NCBI RefSeq assembly: GCF_014649695.1
Contig: NZ_BMTN01000014.1
Coordinates: 116,932-180,931, forward strand
From: Streptomyces kurssanovii
GTDB lineage: Bacteria > Actinomycetota > Actinomycetes > Streptomycetales > Streptomycetaceae
Direction of reading: 5' to 3'
Length of the DNA stretch: 64,000 bases
The stretch's first letter is position 1, and every line of letters starts with the position of its first letter. The notes beneath the pieces were generated by a model. That model did no database searches, had not been told where the DNA came from, and was given only the letters and a program-made list of their open reading frames with translations. Positions 8,227 through 17,150 of this stretch are shown one piece after another. The translations under genes and the position numbers were made by a program.

Positions 8227-9432
8227 TCAGCAGTCGCAGCCGCAGTCCGGGCAGTCGCAGTCGCGGCAGCAGCCCTCGCGCTTCTTTCGGGACCAGGGAC
8301 CCTCGTACTCCTTGGCGCAGCACAGTCGGCAGGTGCAGCACAGGCCGACGAAGACGGCGCAGCCGGCCCAGAACCCCCGGCGCGGCGGCCGCCCCTGCTG
8401 CCCTCCCGCACCGGGCGGCATCCCGCCGGGCCCGCCCGGCGCCCCCGCGCCGCCGCCGTAGGGACCGCCGCTGTACGGATTCGAGCCGTACGGGCCCGGG
8501 GCGCCACCCTGGTACGGATTCTGCTGATTCCCGCGGGAGGGCGGCTGGACTCCCCCGTAGCCCTGGTGTGCGCACGTGACGGTGCCGAACGCCCGGTCGA
8601 CGGAGGTGCGCAGCTCGTGCACCAGGAGGACGTGCACCAGCTTGTCGTCGACGAAGTGCGCGTCCCGCAGCGCCAGCCGGATCCCGTGGAGCGCGTCGTC
8701 GGCGAGCCGGCGCGCCTCCGCGAGCGAGGTGCCCGTGGCCGTGAGCGGGTTCCACGCACCCGACACGGCGTCAGCTTCCCTGTCCTCCACGGCATCCAGC
8801 AGATGCGCCAGCCTGCCGAAGAGCCGGCCGGCCTCGGCGAGCGGCGCCGCGTTCTCCGGGCGGCCGGCGAGCACGGCGGTGTGCGCGAAGGCGGCCGCCG
8901 TCGCGGTCTCCGTCGGCTCCGTGACCGAGAGGACCGGTGTGCCGGGCCCGGCCAGCGTCTCGAGCCCCGCCTGCCGGTCGACGGCCTCCAGCAGCACCGC
9001 CGTGTCGAATCCGAGCGCGGAGCCCGAGCGGGCGCCCGCCCTGTCCCAGCCGCCGGCGATCCGGCGGGCCGCGGCGGCCACGGGGCGGCGGGCCAACACG
9101 CCGTCCCCGTCGGCGACGTGGTCGCGGATCTTCGCGGAGGCGAGGACCAGCGAGACGGCGGCGGCCAGGCGCGCGCCTTCGCCACGGGCGACGGGGGCGG
9201 TGCGCATGGCACGCAGCGGGCAGGGCCCGGCCGTGCGGCGTTGCGCCGGTGTGCGCTCGGCCTGAGCCTCCGTCAGGACCGAGACGATCAGGCCGTCGTA
9301 GTTGGTCACGACACGGGCGAACTGTCCATGGTCGGCGCGAAGTGCCAGGCACAGCCCGCACAGATGGGCCATCCACTCGGTCTTCAGCCCGTCCGTGAGC
9401 CGGTGCGAGCATGGTCTGACGATTCCGAACAC
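8227..9432 (-). CDS. DUF5685 family protein with cysteine-rich tail
   Basis: 401 residues if started at the GTG giving MFGIVRPC (9430-9432), which has a GGGGGCC site a few bases upstream and matches the usual family N-terminus. In-frame starts at 9471 and 9492 are possible. The N-terminal part has Cys/His-containing segments ([22 protein letters not shown]), then a largely helical Ala-rich middle. After it come a Gly/Pro/Tyr-rich linker (about residues 325-355) and a final segment with 13 cysteines in 44 residues, ending CPDCGCDC. Function unknown. The tail could bind metal or sit at a membrane ([18 protein letters not shown]). Confidence 0.75.
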   Translation of the reverse strand: MFGIVRPCSHRLTDGLKTEWMAHLCGLCLALRADHGQFARVVTNYDGLIVSVLTEAQAERTPAQRRTAGPCPLRAMRTAPVARGEGARLAAAVSLVLASAKIRDHVADGDGVLARRPVAAAARRIAGGWDRAGARSGSALGFDTAVLLEAVDRQAGLETLAGPGTPVLSVTEPTETATAAAFAHTAVLAGRPENAAPLAEAGRLFGRLAHLLDAVEDREADAVSGAWNPLTATGTSLAEARRLADDALHGIRLALRDAHFVDDKLVHVLLVHELRTSVDRAFGTVTCAHQGYGGVQPPSRGNQQNPYQGGAPGPYGSNPYSGGPYGGGAGAPGGPGGMPPGAGGQQGRPPRRGFWAGCAVFVGLCCTCRLCCAKEYEGPWSRKKREGCCRDCDCPDCGCDC

Positions 9433-9710
9433 GACGGCCCCCCGCGAGTCGCTGAGATGTGCGGTGGGCATCGTATCGACCCGGCCGTTCACCCGTACGT
9501 CCCCAAGGTCACCCGTCCGGCCCGACTTTTATATTTTCATCCCGTCATGCCCCCTGCAGCGGCCGGACCTTGACGAATCGCCACATCTTCTGCACCAGTA
9601 CCGTCACGAATCCCCTGCGCGGCGACTATCCACTTGGCGCCCGATCCGCATCATGGACGACGATAGGGGATATGCGGAACGACAAGTGACCGCGATGAAA
9701 GGAGGCGTCC
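9433..9710. other. Divergent intergenic region upstream of sflA
   Basis: 278 bp between DUF5685 and sflA, containing an AT-rich patch (ttttatattttcatc, about 9528-9543). It must carry promoters in both directions. No operator-like palindrome recognised. Confidence 0.35.
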
Positions 9711-10142
9711 ATGGGATCGGTGCGTAAGGCGAGCGCCTGGCTGGGACTCGTCGAGGACGACGGGCGTTACTACGACGACGAGTACGCCGAGGGTGCTGAG
9801 ACGGGTGACGCATGGGTCACCGACCCGCGGGTGCGTGTCGCCTCCGAGTCCGCGCAGCAGGAGGGCCGCCGGATCGCCACCGTCTCCCCGGACGGCTTCC
9901 GTGACGCCCGCGGGATCGGCGAGCTGTTCCGTTCCGGCGTTCCCGTCATCGTGAACCTGACGTCGATGGAGCCCGGCGACGCCAAGCGGGTCGTGGACTT
10001 CGCCGCGGGTCTCGCCTTCGGGCTGCGGGGCTCCATCGAGCGGGTCGCGACGCGGGTCTTCCTGCTGACCCCCGCGGACACCGAGATCGTCAGCGGGGAC
10101 CCGGCGGGCCGTTCGCAGGACGGCTTCTTCAACCAGAGCTGA
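9711..10142 (+). CDS. sflA: SepF-like cell-division protein SflA
   Basis: 143 residues with a very strong AAAGGAGG site 5 bases before ATG 9711. The C-terminal two thirds is the SepF fold ([19 protein letters not shown], then [30 protein letters not shown]). The N-terminus [17 protein letters not shown] is the amphipathic membrane-targeting helix seen in SepF proteins. Streptomyces have a main SepF in the ftsZ cluster plus SepF-like SflA and SflB, which influence FtsZ ring formation and sporulation septation. This gene stands alone, away from ftsZ, and its neighbourhood matches my recollection of the sflA locus. SflB is the alternative. Confidence 0.85.
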   Translation: MGSVRKASAWLGLVEDDGRYYDDEYAEGAETGDAWVTDPRVRVASESAQQEGRRIATVSPDGFRDARGIGELFRSGVPVIVNLTSMEPGDAKRVVDFAAGLAFGLRGSIERVATRVFLLTPADTEIVSGDPAGRSQDGFFNQS

Positions 10143-10198
10143 GTGGGGGCACAGCGGGCCGCTGGGGGAGCTCGCCGGCCCCGCCGGGCCGCGCCGGC

Positions 10199-11389
10199 CT
10201 ATCGGAAGGCGTCGAGACCGGTGAGCGCCTTGCCCAGCACGAGCTGGTGCATCTCGACGGTGCCCTCGTAGGTGAGCACCGACTCGAGGTTCGTCGCGTG
10301 CCGCATCACGGGGTACTCGAGCGAGATCCCGTTCGCGCCGAGGATGGTGCGGGAGGTGCGGCAGATCTCGATCGCCTCGCGCACGTTGTTGAGCTTTCCG
10401 AAGCTGACCTGCTCCGGCCGGAGCTTCCCCGCGTCCATCCGCACACCGAGGTGGTGGGCGAGCAGGATCCCCTTGTGCAGTTCGACGGCCATGTCCGCGA
10501 GCTTGGCCTGGGTGAGCTGGAACCCGCCGATCGGCCGGCCGAACTGCTCCCGTGTCCGCGCGTACGACACCGCCGCCTCGAAGCTGGAGCGCGCGGCGCC
10601 CATGGAGCCCCACACGATTCCGTAGCGCGCGTGGCTCAGGCAGCTGAGCGGGCCGCGCAGTCCGGTGACGTCCGGAAGCACCGCGTCGGCGGGCAGCCGG
10701 ACCTCGTCCATCACGAGCTCGCTGGTCACACTGGCGCGCAGGGACCACTTGTGCTTGATCTCCGGAGCGGAGAAGCCGGGGGCGTCGGTGGGCACGACGA
10801 AGCCGCGGATGCCGTCGTCGGTCTGCGCCCAGACGACGGCGACACCGGCCACGGAGCCATTGGTGATCCACATCTTGCGGCCGGTGAGGATCCAGTCGGA
10901 GCCGTCACGCTTGGCGTGGGTGCGCATGGCTGCCGGGTCGGAGCCGTGGTCGGGCTCGGTCAGGCCGAAGCAGCCGATGATCTCGCCGGCGGCCATGCCG
11001 GGCAGCCAGCGCTGCTTCTGCTCCTCGGAGCCGAAGCGGTGGATCGCGTACATGGCGAGCGAGCCCTGTACGGAGACGAGGGAGCGGATGCCGGAGTCCG
11101 CGGCTTCGAGTTCGAGGCAGGCCAGTCCGTACTGGACGGCGGTGGCGCCCGCGCAGCCGTAGCCCTCGAGCGACATGCCGAGCGCCCCGATGGAGCCGAG
11201 CTCCTTGGCGAGGTCACGGATGCCCGGGAGTTCGCCCCGCTCGTACCAGTCGGCGATGTGGGGCATGACGCGGTCGGCGGCCCAGGCGCGAACGGTGTCG
11301 CGGATCGCGAGGTCCTCGTCATGGAGAAGGTCGTCGATGCCGAGCGGGTCGCCGGGATCGAAGGGCGGAAGCTTCGACGTTGCGGACAT
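10199..11389 (-). CDS. Acyl-CoA dehydrogenase, glutaryl-CoA dehydrogenase type
   Basis: 396 residues, a complete acyl-CoA dehydrogenase with N-terminal helical, central beta (CFGLTEPDHGSDPAAM, WITNGSVAG; FAD and substrate binding) and C-terminal helical (ARTREQFGRPIGGFQLTQ) domains. The catalytic glutamate lies in LTYEGTVEMHQLVLG near the C-terminus, the position typical of glutaryl-CoA dehydrogenases, as is the segment YPVMRHATNLESV. It would oxidise and decarboxylate glutaryl-CoA to crotonyl-CoA in lysine/tryptophan catabolism. Single gene, divergently flanked, so context does not confirm the substrate. Confidence 0.85.
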   Translation of the reverse strand: MSATSKLPPFDPGDPLGIDDLLHDEDLAIRDTVRAWAADRVMPHIADWYERGELPGIRDLAKELGSIGALGMSLEGYGCAGATAVQYGLACLELEAADSGIRSLVSVQGSLAMYAIHRFGSEEQKQRWLPGMAAGEIIGCFGLTEPDHGSDPAAMRTHAKRDGSDWILTGRKMWITNGSVAGVAVVWAQTDDGIRGFVVPTDAPGFSAPEIKHKWSLRASVTSELVMDEVRLPADAVLPDVTGLRGPLSCLSHARYGIVWGSMGAARSSFEAAVSYARTREQFGRPIGGFQLTQAKLADMAVELHKGILLAHHLGVRMDAGKLRPEQVSFGKLNNVREAIEICRTSRTILGANGISLEYPVMRHATNLESVLTYEGTVEMHQLVLGKALTGLDAFR

Positions 11390-11507
11390 GACGTGACCTC
11401 CGGCGGCTCTGGCACTGGACGCCTCCCCCGGCCGGGGCCGTGGGGAGGAAGGGCGGCGCGACCGAAAACTAGCAGTGCTAGTCAGCGGCCTCGCCAGACG
11501 TTACGGC

Positions 11508-13244
11508 TCAGTGTGCCGTGCGTCCAGACCCCGCCGCCTCGGCGGGGGCGGGCCGCCCGGACGCCTGCGGCCTGCTGCCCGCGGGCACGCCGGCCCCGGC
11601 CCGCGCAACCGCCGCGCCGGCGATCCGGACGCCGGAGCCGTCGGACTCCCGGGTCGCGGGGAGGACCGCCGGCTCGGCCTGCCTCGGCTGCGGGCACTTC
11701 TCCGACGTCCCGCACTCCATGATCCGCGGCAGCCGCAGCGCGGCGACCGCGCCGAGAAGCAACAGGCCCGCGCTGACCCCCAGCGTGATGTGCAGGCCTT
11801 GCACGAAGGAGTGACGGGCGGTCGACCGCAACAGCTCCCCCGCCGGGCCACCGAGGCGGTCGGCCACCTGGTACGCCTCGCCGAGCGAGTGCGCCGCCGC
11901 CGAGCTCGCGGACGCCGGGACGCCGGACAGCGAGGCGACCGCGGGAGCGTACGCGGCGTTCATGACGCTGCCGAGCAGGGCGATGCCCATGCCGGCGCCG
12001 AGCTGGTACGAGGTCTCGCCTATCGCGGCCGCGCCGCCGGCCTGGTCGGCCGGGGCCTCGCTGAGCATCGACTCGTACGCGCCGAACAGTGTCGTCTGGA
12101 GCCCGAAACCGAGCAGGACGAACGCGCCGGTCAGCAGCCACGGGCGGTCGTGCTGGCCCATCACGGTCAGCAGCAGCACCGCTACGGCGGTCAGGGCGAA
12201 TCCCCAGCCGACCATCCGGCGGGGGCCGAGACGGTTCAGGGTGTGCGAGCCGGTGGCGCCCGCGGCCATGGCGGCGAAGGTCAGCGGCAGCAGCCGCAGC
12301 CCGGTCTCCAGCGGGCCGAGCCCGAGGATCAGCTGCAGGTACTGGACGGCGATCAGTTCCAGCCCCACGAGCGCCAGCATGGCGAGGATGATGCAGCCGA
12401 CCGAGGTGGAGAAGGCGGCCCTGGCGAACATCCGCATGTCGACGAGCGGATGCCGGCGGCGCTTCTGCCGCCCCACGAACAGCACCAGCAGCGCGGCGCC
12501 GAGGAGCAGCGGAACCATGGCGCCCATGTCCAGCGGACCGGAGCCCACGCCCAGCCGCTTCACCCCGAGGACCACGCCGAGCACCCCGGCCGCGGCCATC
12601 AGAGCGCCGAGCACGTCCCACGGGCCGTCCGCGCCGCCCCTGGACTCGGGCAGCAGCCAGCGGCCGACGGGAAGGATCAGGGCCATCAGCGGGATGTTGA
12701 TCAGGAAGACGGAGCCCCACCAGAAGTTCTCGACCAGGAAGCCGCCGAGCACGGGTCCGGTGGCGGCGCCCACGGCGGCGACCGCCGTCCAGATGCCGAT
12801 CGCGGTCGCCCGCTCGCGCCGGTCGGGGAAGACCGCCCGCAGGATCGACAGCGTCGCCGGCATGATCATCGCGCCGCCGACGCCGAGCAGTGCGCGGGCG
12901 CCTATCAGGATCTGCGGGTCGGGCGCGAAGGCGGCGACAGCGGAGGCGGCGGCGAAGATGCCGTACCCCAGCAGCAGCACCCGGCGTCTGCCGACCCGGT
13001 CGCCGAGCGTGCCGAAAAGGATCAGCAGCGCGGCACAGACAAGGGGATAGGCGTCCACGATCCACAGCAGCTCGACGCCGCTCGGCCGCAGGTCCTCGGT
13101 GACCGCGGGCACCGCGACGTGCAGCACGGTCGCGTCGAGGGCGACGAGCAGCAGGCTGACGCAGAGGACGAAGAGGACGACCCAGCGATTGGCGCCGCCG
13201 CCGACGGAGCGCAGGCGTGCGCCGGCCGTGGGCGTCACGGACAT
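11508..13244 (-). CDS. MFS transporter, DHA2 (EmrB/QacA) family drug exporter
   Basis: 578 residues with about 14 hydrophobic segments. The first helix region reads VVLFVLCVSLLLVALDATVLHVAVPAV (DHA2 motif around LDATV), followed by the MFS loop motif GDRVGRRRVLLLG and helix-5 antiporter-like GATGPVLGG (here AATGPVLGGFLVE). The C-terminal tail of about 70 residues is hydrophilic and Pro/Ala-rich, with CGHF and CGTSEKCPQ. ATG 13242-13244 has a GGGAGG site upstream. Proton-driven export of hydrophobic toxic compounds is the family role; the substrate is unknown and no adjacent TetR-type repressor is seen. Confidence 0.9.
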   Translation of the reverse strand: MSVTPTAGARLRSVGGGANRWVVLFVLCVSLLLVALDATVLHVAVPAVTEDLRPSGVELLWIVDAYPLVCAALLILFGTLGDRVGRRRVLLLGYGIFAAASAVAAFAPDPQILIGARALLGVGGAMIMPATLSILRAVFPDRRERATAIGIWTAVAAVGAATGPVLGGFLVENFWWGSVFLINIPLMALILPVGRWLLPESRGGADGPWDVLGALMAAAGVLGVVLGVKRLGVGSGPLDMGAMVPLLLGAALLVLFVGRQKRRRHPLVDMRMFARAAFSTSVGCIILAMLALVGLELIAVQYLQLILGLGPLETGLRLLPLTFAAMAAGATGSHTLNRLGPRRMVGWGFALTAVAVLLLTVMGQHDRPWLLTGAFVLLGFGLQTTLFGAYESMLSEAPADQAGGAAAIGETSYQLGAGMGIALLGSVMNAAYAPAVASLSGVPASASSAAAHSLGEAYQVADRLGGPAGELLRSTARHSFVQGLHITLGVSAGLLLLGAVAALRLPRIMECGTSEKCPQPRQAEPAVLPATRESDGSGVRIAGAAVARAGAGVPAGSRPQASGRPAPAEAAGSGRTAH

Positions 13245-13680
13245 GTACGTACCTCCCGGGTGATCCCTCGCGCTCGGCGGGCCGGCCGGGACGGTGGTAC
13301 GGGGATGTCCCGACTGGGCGGCCCGGCGTCGACGGGCGAGCGAGTGGTCAGCGTACGCGAGTTCGCGTGCGGTGCGCGTGGTCGATCTCTCACCGGTCCG
13401 GGCGGGCCGGTGTGGCGTACGCCACTCGGCACCGCCGCCCGGGGAAATCCCGCCCTCCCTGAACGCCCTGGAAATTCAGCACGCTGCCCCGGTGAACCAT
13501 CGGCGACCTACGGAAGGGAGGCCTCCGAGAGGACCGTCCGATAAATAGGGAACAAGGTCACCTGCTTTTCCTGACAGTCGCGGAAAGAAACTGGACCTGA
13601 GACAAACTCCACATCACATAGGCATCACGAAGAGAGTGGATCGACCGGACCACACACTCACTCGCTGTAACGTCGATTGC
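13245..13680. other. Intergenic region, MFS gene / PAP2 gene (divergent)
   Basis: 436 bp with no coding capacity that I trust. It must carry both promoters. The part near 13540-13640 is less GC-rich (gataaatagggaacaagg). A TAACGT hexamer at 13668-13673 lies 7 bases before the preferred PAP2 start, consistent with but not proving leaderless transcription. Confidence 0.35.
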
Positions 13681-14673
13681 GTGCGTACCGACATCTTTGC
13701 CCGGCTGGACCGGGAGCCGGAACCGCCGAAGATAGAGATCCCGCGGATGAGCCGCACACGTCTCGCCCTCTTCGGCGGGACGTCGGCGTTCTATCTGGCC
13801 ATCGTCGTCGCCGTGCTGGCGTCGACGTGGCTCGTGGCGCTCGACTGGAAGCTCATGCTCTTCCGGCCCTACGAGCAATGGCCGGAGCAGCACGCGTTTC
13901 TCGATTACTTCGTGACGCTCGGACAGCGCGGCCCGACGGCCGTCATGGTCGCGGCGTGGCTGGGCTGGCGCTCCTGGCGCCAGCACACCCTGCGGCCCCT
14001 GCTCGCGCTCGGTGCGGCCCTGCTGCTCCTGAACGTCACCGTGGGCGCGGTCAAGATCGGGCTCGGCCGGCTGGGCCCCCACTACGCGACGCAGATCGGC
14101 TCCGCCGAGCTCTTCGCCGGCGGCGATATATTTCCTTCCGGACACACCGCCAACGCGGTGGTGACCTGGGGAATCCTGGCCTACCTGGCCACCACTCCGA
14201 GGGCTCGGCGCTATCTGTCGGCGCTCTCGGCGGTGGTCTCCCTCGGCGTCGGCCTGACCACCGTGTACCTCAGCACCCACTGGCTGAGCGACGTACTGCT
14301 GGGCTGGGCGGCGGGACTGCTGATCCTGCTCGGGCTGCCCTGGTGCGAACCGCTGATCGCCCGCGCGGAGGCCTTCATCCTCGGTCTGCGCGAGCAGTGG
14401 CGCAGGCGCCGGGCGTCCGCCCCCTCGCTGCCCGTCGCGTCGGGAGGACCGCGCCCCGCTGTGTTCGCGCAGCGCGGGACCGAGGCCGCGCAGGCGGACG
14501 ACGCCCCGCGTGAGCCGGTGGCCGGGGTCGGCCCCACGCCCGGCCGGCCCGCCGCGGGCACCAGGACGGCCACGCACGACCGGTCCCGGGCGCACGCACG
14601 CTCGGAGCGGACACCGGTGACCCCGTCGGGGAGCAGGCGTCCACCGCGTTCGCGGCCCATGACGGGCGGCTGA
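13681..14673 (+). CDS. PAP2-superfamily membrane phosphatase
   Basis: 330 residues from GTG 13681 (VRTDIFARLDREPEPPKIEIP). An upstream in-frame GTG at 13636 gives 15 extra residues but no better ribosome-binding site. Five or six membrane segments surround the PAP2 acid-phosphatase motifs: KIGLGRLGP (motif 1), FPSGHTANAV (motif 2, nucleophilic-histidine partner) and LSTHWLSDVLLGW (motif 3). Likely dephosphorylates a lipid phosphate such as phosphatidate or undecaprenyl pyrophosphate on the outer membrane face. The C-terminal 90 residues are an Arg/Pro/Ala-rich hydrophilic tail. Followed by a very strong hairpin. Confidence 0.85.
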   Translation: MRTDIFARLDREPEPPKIEIPRMSRTRLALFGGTSAFYLAIVVAVLASTWLVALDWKLMLFRPYEQWPEQHAFLDYFVTLGQRGPTAVMVAAWLGWRSWRQHTLRPLLALGAALLLLNVTVGAVKIGLGRLGPHYATQIGSAELFAGGDIFPSGHTANAVVTWGILAYLATTPRARRYLSALSAVVSLGVGLTTVYLSTHWLSDVLLGWAAGLLILLGLPWCEPLIARAEAFILGLREQWRRRRASAPSLPVASGGPRPAVFAQRGTEAAQADDAPREPVAGVGPTPGRPAAGTRTATHDRSRAHARSERTPVTPSGSRRPPRSRPMTGG

Positions 14674-14685
14674 CGCGCAGGCCGG

Positions 14686-14748
14686 CCACGGAACATGCGC
14701 GGGGCCCCGGTACTCGTCGAGTACCGGGGCCCCGCGCATGTTCCGTGG
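14686..14748. terminator. 31-bp perfect inverted repeat, bidirectional terminator
   Basis: Arms 14686-14716 and 14718-14748 are perfect reverse complements of 31 bases around a single central base. It sits between the convergent PAP2 gene (stop 14673) and the I78 inhibitor gene (stop 14782), so it can end transcription from both sides. It is unusually long for the window. Confidence 0.85.
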
Positions 14749-14781
14749 CGTCCCCGGGCCGTGGCCCGGAAACAAGCCTGG

Positions 14782-14997
14782 TCAGCCCTTCCAGCAGCGG
14801 ATCACCGAGCCGTCCTTCACCTCGAAGTTGAGCCGGCCCGCCACGTACTCCATGGTGATGATCGAACCGGGCGGCAGCGCTCTGACGGTCGACCAGCCCC
14901 GCACGCGGGCCTGCTGCTCGGCTGCCGCGGCGTCGAGGCCGACGTACGACTCGGGGTTGTCGTCGGGCTGTGCGGGAGGGGTCGGTATGGGTGCCAT
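14782..14997 (-). CDS. Peptidase inhibitor I78 family protein
   Basis: 71 residues from ATG 14995-14997 (GGTGG 6 bases upstream). A GTG 9 bases earlier is also possible. The core SYVGLDAAAAEQQARVRGW...LPPGSIITMEYVAGRLNFEVKDGSVIRCWKG follows the I78 pattern: a helix carrying QARVRGW and a C-terminal hairpin with RLNFEVKDG. I78 proteins are small potato-inhibitor-I-like serine-protease inhibitors. There is no signal peptide, so a cytoplasmic role would follow unless exported otherwise. Streptogrisin genes lie 7 kb away, but nothing links them directly. Confidence 0.75.
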   Translation of the reverse strand: MAPIPTPPAQPDDNPESYVGLDAAAAEQQARVRGWSTVRALPPGSIITMEYVAGRLNFEVKDGSVIRCWKG

Positions 14998-15006
14998 GCT
15001 CACCAC

Positions 15007-15259
15007 CGTAGGCGGCAGCGGACGGTGACGGAAGCCGGGACGGCCATGACCCCAGCAGCCCCAGATACCTCGGGGGTCACGCTTCTGTCACAGCTTCTCG
15101 ACACATGATCGCTTCGAACTCGTTCACCCGAACGGGCTCTTCGGGTGCGTTCATGTGTCATTCGGCACGCGACTGTGGATCATGGCCAATTGCTTTCCAT
15201 CGACCCATGGGATTCCGGCTAATTCCCGTCGGCGAGGCAATTCACCCATCGCGAGTGAT
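15007..15259. other. Non-coding stretch downstream of the WYL regulator
   Basis: Roughly 260 bp between the I78 start (14997) and the WYL regulator stop. It is lower in GC near 15170-15290 (ccaattgctttccatcg). It holds the I78 promoter region. I see no gene, repeat or convincing hairpin. Confidence 0.3.
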
Positions 15260-16270
15260 TCACGTTTCCTTTACAGAATTCACAGAACCCTCCAGCTCCA
15301 CCGGCTCTTCCGTACCGAGGGCCCGCGAGAGCCGGTCACGGATCGTCCGGACGTGCCCGGTCAGTTCCGGCGGCTCGACCACCTCGAAGTCGACGCCCAG
15401 GAGCATCACGTGGACCACCATCACATCGAGGCTCGCGGCCCCGGTGCGCAGCAGGCAGCGGCGGTCGTCCACCGCCTCCAGCACCCCGTCGGACGGGCCG
15501 ATGATCCCGGCCGCCTGCTCGGCGGACGTGTGCAGCAGGATGACGGCGTGGGCCGCGTACGCGCCGATGGAGACGCCTTTGGAGACATAGGCCGCGAGGT
15601 CGTCGGCCGGGGGCGTCCGCGGGGCGAAGCGGGGGCCGTGCGGCGGCTTGGGGACGATCCGGTCGGCCCGGAACGTACGCCAGTCTCCCCGCTCCACGTC
15701 CCAGGCGACGAGGTACCAGCGGCGCTCCGTGCACACCAGCCGGTGGGGCTCGACGATCCGGCGGGTGGAGGCGCCGCCGTGGTCGCTGTACTCGAAACGC
15801 AGCTGCTCGCTGTCCCGGCAGGCGTTGGCCAGTTCGGTGAGCACACCGGGGTCGACGGTCGAACGCTGCTGTCCGCGCAGCATAGGAACGGTGAAGGCGT
15901 TGAGCGCGCTCACCCGCCGGCGCAGCCGGTTCGGCAGGACCTGCTCCAGCTTGGCCAGTGCGCGTACGGACGTCTCGCCGATGCCCTCGATGCCTTGCCC
16001 GGCCGCCGTGCGCAGGCCGACGGCCACGGCGACGGCCTCTTCGTCGTCGAGCAGCAGCGGCGGCAGCTCCGCGCCCGCGCCGAGCTGGTAGCCGCCGCCG
16101 GTGCCCGGGCTGGCGTTGACCGGATAGCCGAGTTCGCGCAGCCGGTCCACGTCCCTGCGGACGGTGCGGGGCGTGACACCCAGCCGGTCGGCCAGGTCGG
16201 CGCCGGACCATTCGCGGTGGGCCTGGAGCAGGGACAGCAGGCGCAGCAGTCGTGCCGAGGTCTCCAACAT
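15260..16270 (-). CDS. YafY-like HTH/WYL-domain transcriptional regulator
   Basis: 336 residues from ATG 16268-16270. The N-terminal winged HTH reads SARLLRLLSLLQAHREWSGADLADRLG followed by VTPRTVRRDVDRLRELGYPV. A WYL domain (about 140-330) contains ERRWYLVAWDVERGDWRTFRADRI and the C-terminal WCX extension. WYL proteins are ligand-responsive regulators, in some cases sensing single-stranded nucleic acid. A cggacag-ctt-ctgtccg inverted repeat lies 24-40 bp upstream of the start and is a candidate autoregulatory operator. The target genes are not evident. Confidence 0.88.
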   Translation of the reverse strand: MLETSARLLRLLSLLQAHREWSGADLADRLGVTPRTVRRDVDRLRELGYPVNASPGTGGGYQLGAGAELPPLLLDDEEAVAVAVGLRTAAGQGIEGIGETSVRALAKLEQVLPNRLRRRVSALNAFTVPMLRGQQRSTVDPGVLTELANACRDSEQLRFEYSDHGGASTRRIVEPHRLVCTERRWYLVAWDVERGDWRTFRADRIVPKPPHGPRFAPRTPPADDLAAYVSKGVSIGAYAAHAVILLHTSAEQAAGIIGPSDGVLEAVDDRRCLLRTGAASLDVMVVHVMLLGVDFEVVEPPELTGHVRTIRDRLSRALGTEEPVELEGSVNSVKET

Positions 16271-16293
16271 GCGAAGGAGTCTGACAGGCGTCA

Positions 16294-16310
16294 CGGACAG
16301 CTTCTGTCCG
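16294..16310. promoter_or_regulatory. Candidate operator of the WYL regulator
   Basis: Perfect 7-bp inverted repeat cggacag-ctt-ctgtccg between the WYL gene start (16270) and the stop of the next upstream gene (16344). Its place just before the regulator start is typical of an autoregulatory site. Binding is inferred. Confidence 0.45.
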
Positions 16311-16343
16311 CAATGGTGAACTCCGTCGTCAGGAGCGGGCGCT

Positions 16344-17150
16344 TCAGCCGGCCGGGGTGACGCGGACGCAGAGATCGTTGTCGCCGGTGTAGCAGGGGGC
16401 GACGGTGTGCCCGGCGAGGCGCTGCTTCGGATAGACGAAGATCGACTTCTTGTCCCAGACGTCGTCCAGGATGCGGGAGATCCGCATCGGGGCCGCTCCC
16501 GCGGCCGGCCGCAGCCACAGCTCCCACAGCCGTTCCTTACCGGCGCCGGCATCCTCGGCCAGCGGCCCGTACGGCAGGGTGAAACCGAACGCACCGCCCT
16601 CGCCGGTGACGGGCACCTCGTGCGTCCGCTCCCCCGCCCGGAGTCGGGCCTGCGCCACCGGGCCGTCGCCCAGCTCCGCCCCGTACAGCACGCCCGTCAC
16701 GGACATGGCGCCCCGCTCGAGGGCGAACGCGAGCTCGCCGGCCTCGGCGTGCGGTGCCCGCCGCCAGCAGCGCAGCGCGAGCCGGCCGTCGGCGGTCGGG
16801 TACGGGACCCGTACGGCGACAGGGCCGGACGCCGGTGCCCGGTCCACGAGGACCCGCAGGTCGCGGATGCCGGGCTGCACCGCCTCCCCCGTCTCCGTGT
16901 ACGCGTCCCAGCGGCCCTCGGCGAGCTCCGCCGTGGCGGGCAGCACGGCCCGTGCGGGTGCGCCGTCGTCCGGGGGTGTCAACGGCAGCCGCAGCTCGTC
17001 CGCCGCGCCCTTGCCGCCACGCCGTCTCAGGACGAGGACCGTGCCGAGGGCCGCCGGCCCGGAGACATCGAAGGTGATGCCGCCGTCGCTCGCGGCGAGG
17101 CAGTCGGCCCGTGGCGCCGGGTGCTCCTCGGCCGTCGTCGGGGTGCTCAT
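16344..17150 (-). CDS. Conserved protein of unknown function coupled to a glycosyltransferase
   Basis: 268 residues, no recognised domain. The sequence is beta-rich looking with repeated short strand patterns (LAASDGGITFDVSG, DLRVLVDRAPASGPVAVRVPYPTADGRLALRCW, GVLYGAELGDG) and a conserved-looking end (RISRILDDVWDKKSIFVYPKQRL...APCYTGDNDLCVRV). The ATG overlaps the stop of the upstream glycosyltransferase by 4 bases (ATGA, 17147-17150), so the two are translationally coupled and probably work on the same glycan or polymer. Some Streptomyces homologues are labelled transferase, without support that I can see here. Confidence 0.7.
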   Translation of the reverse strand: MSTPTTAEEHPAPRADCLAASDGGITFDVSGPAALGTVLVLRRRGGKGAADELRLPLTPPDDGAPARAVLPATAELAEGRWDAYTETGEAVQPGIRDLRVLVDRAPASGPVAVRVPYPTADGRLALRCWRRAPHAEAGELAFALERGAMSVTGVLYGAELGDGPVAQARLRAGERTHEVPVTGEGGAFGFTLPYGPLAEDAGAGKERLWELWLRPAAGAAPMRISRILDDVWDKKSIFVYPKQRLAGHTVAPCYTGDNDLCVRVTPAG

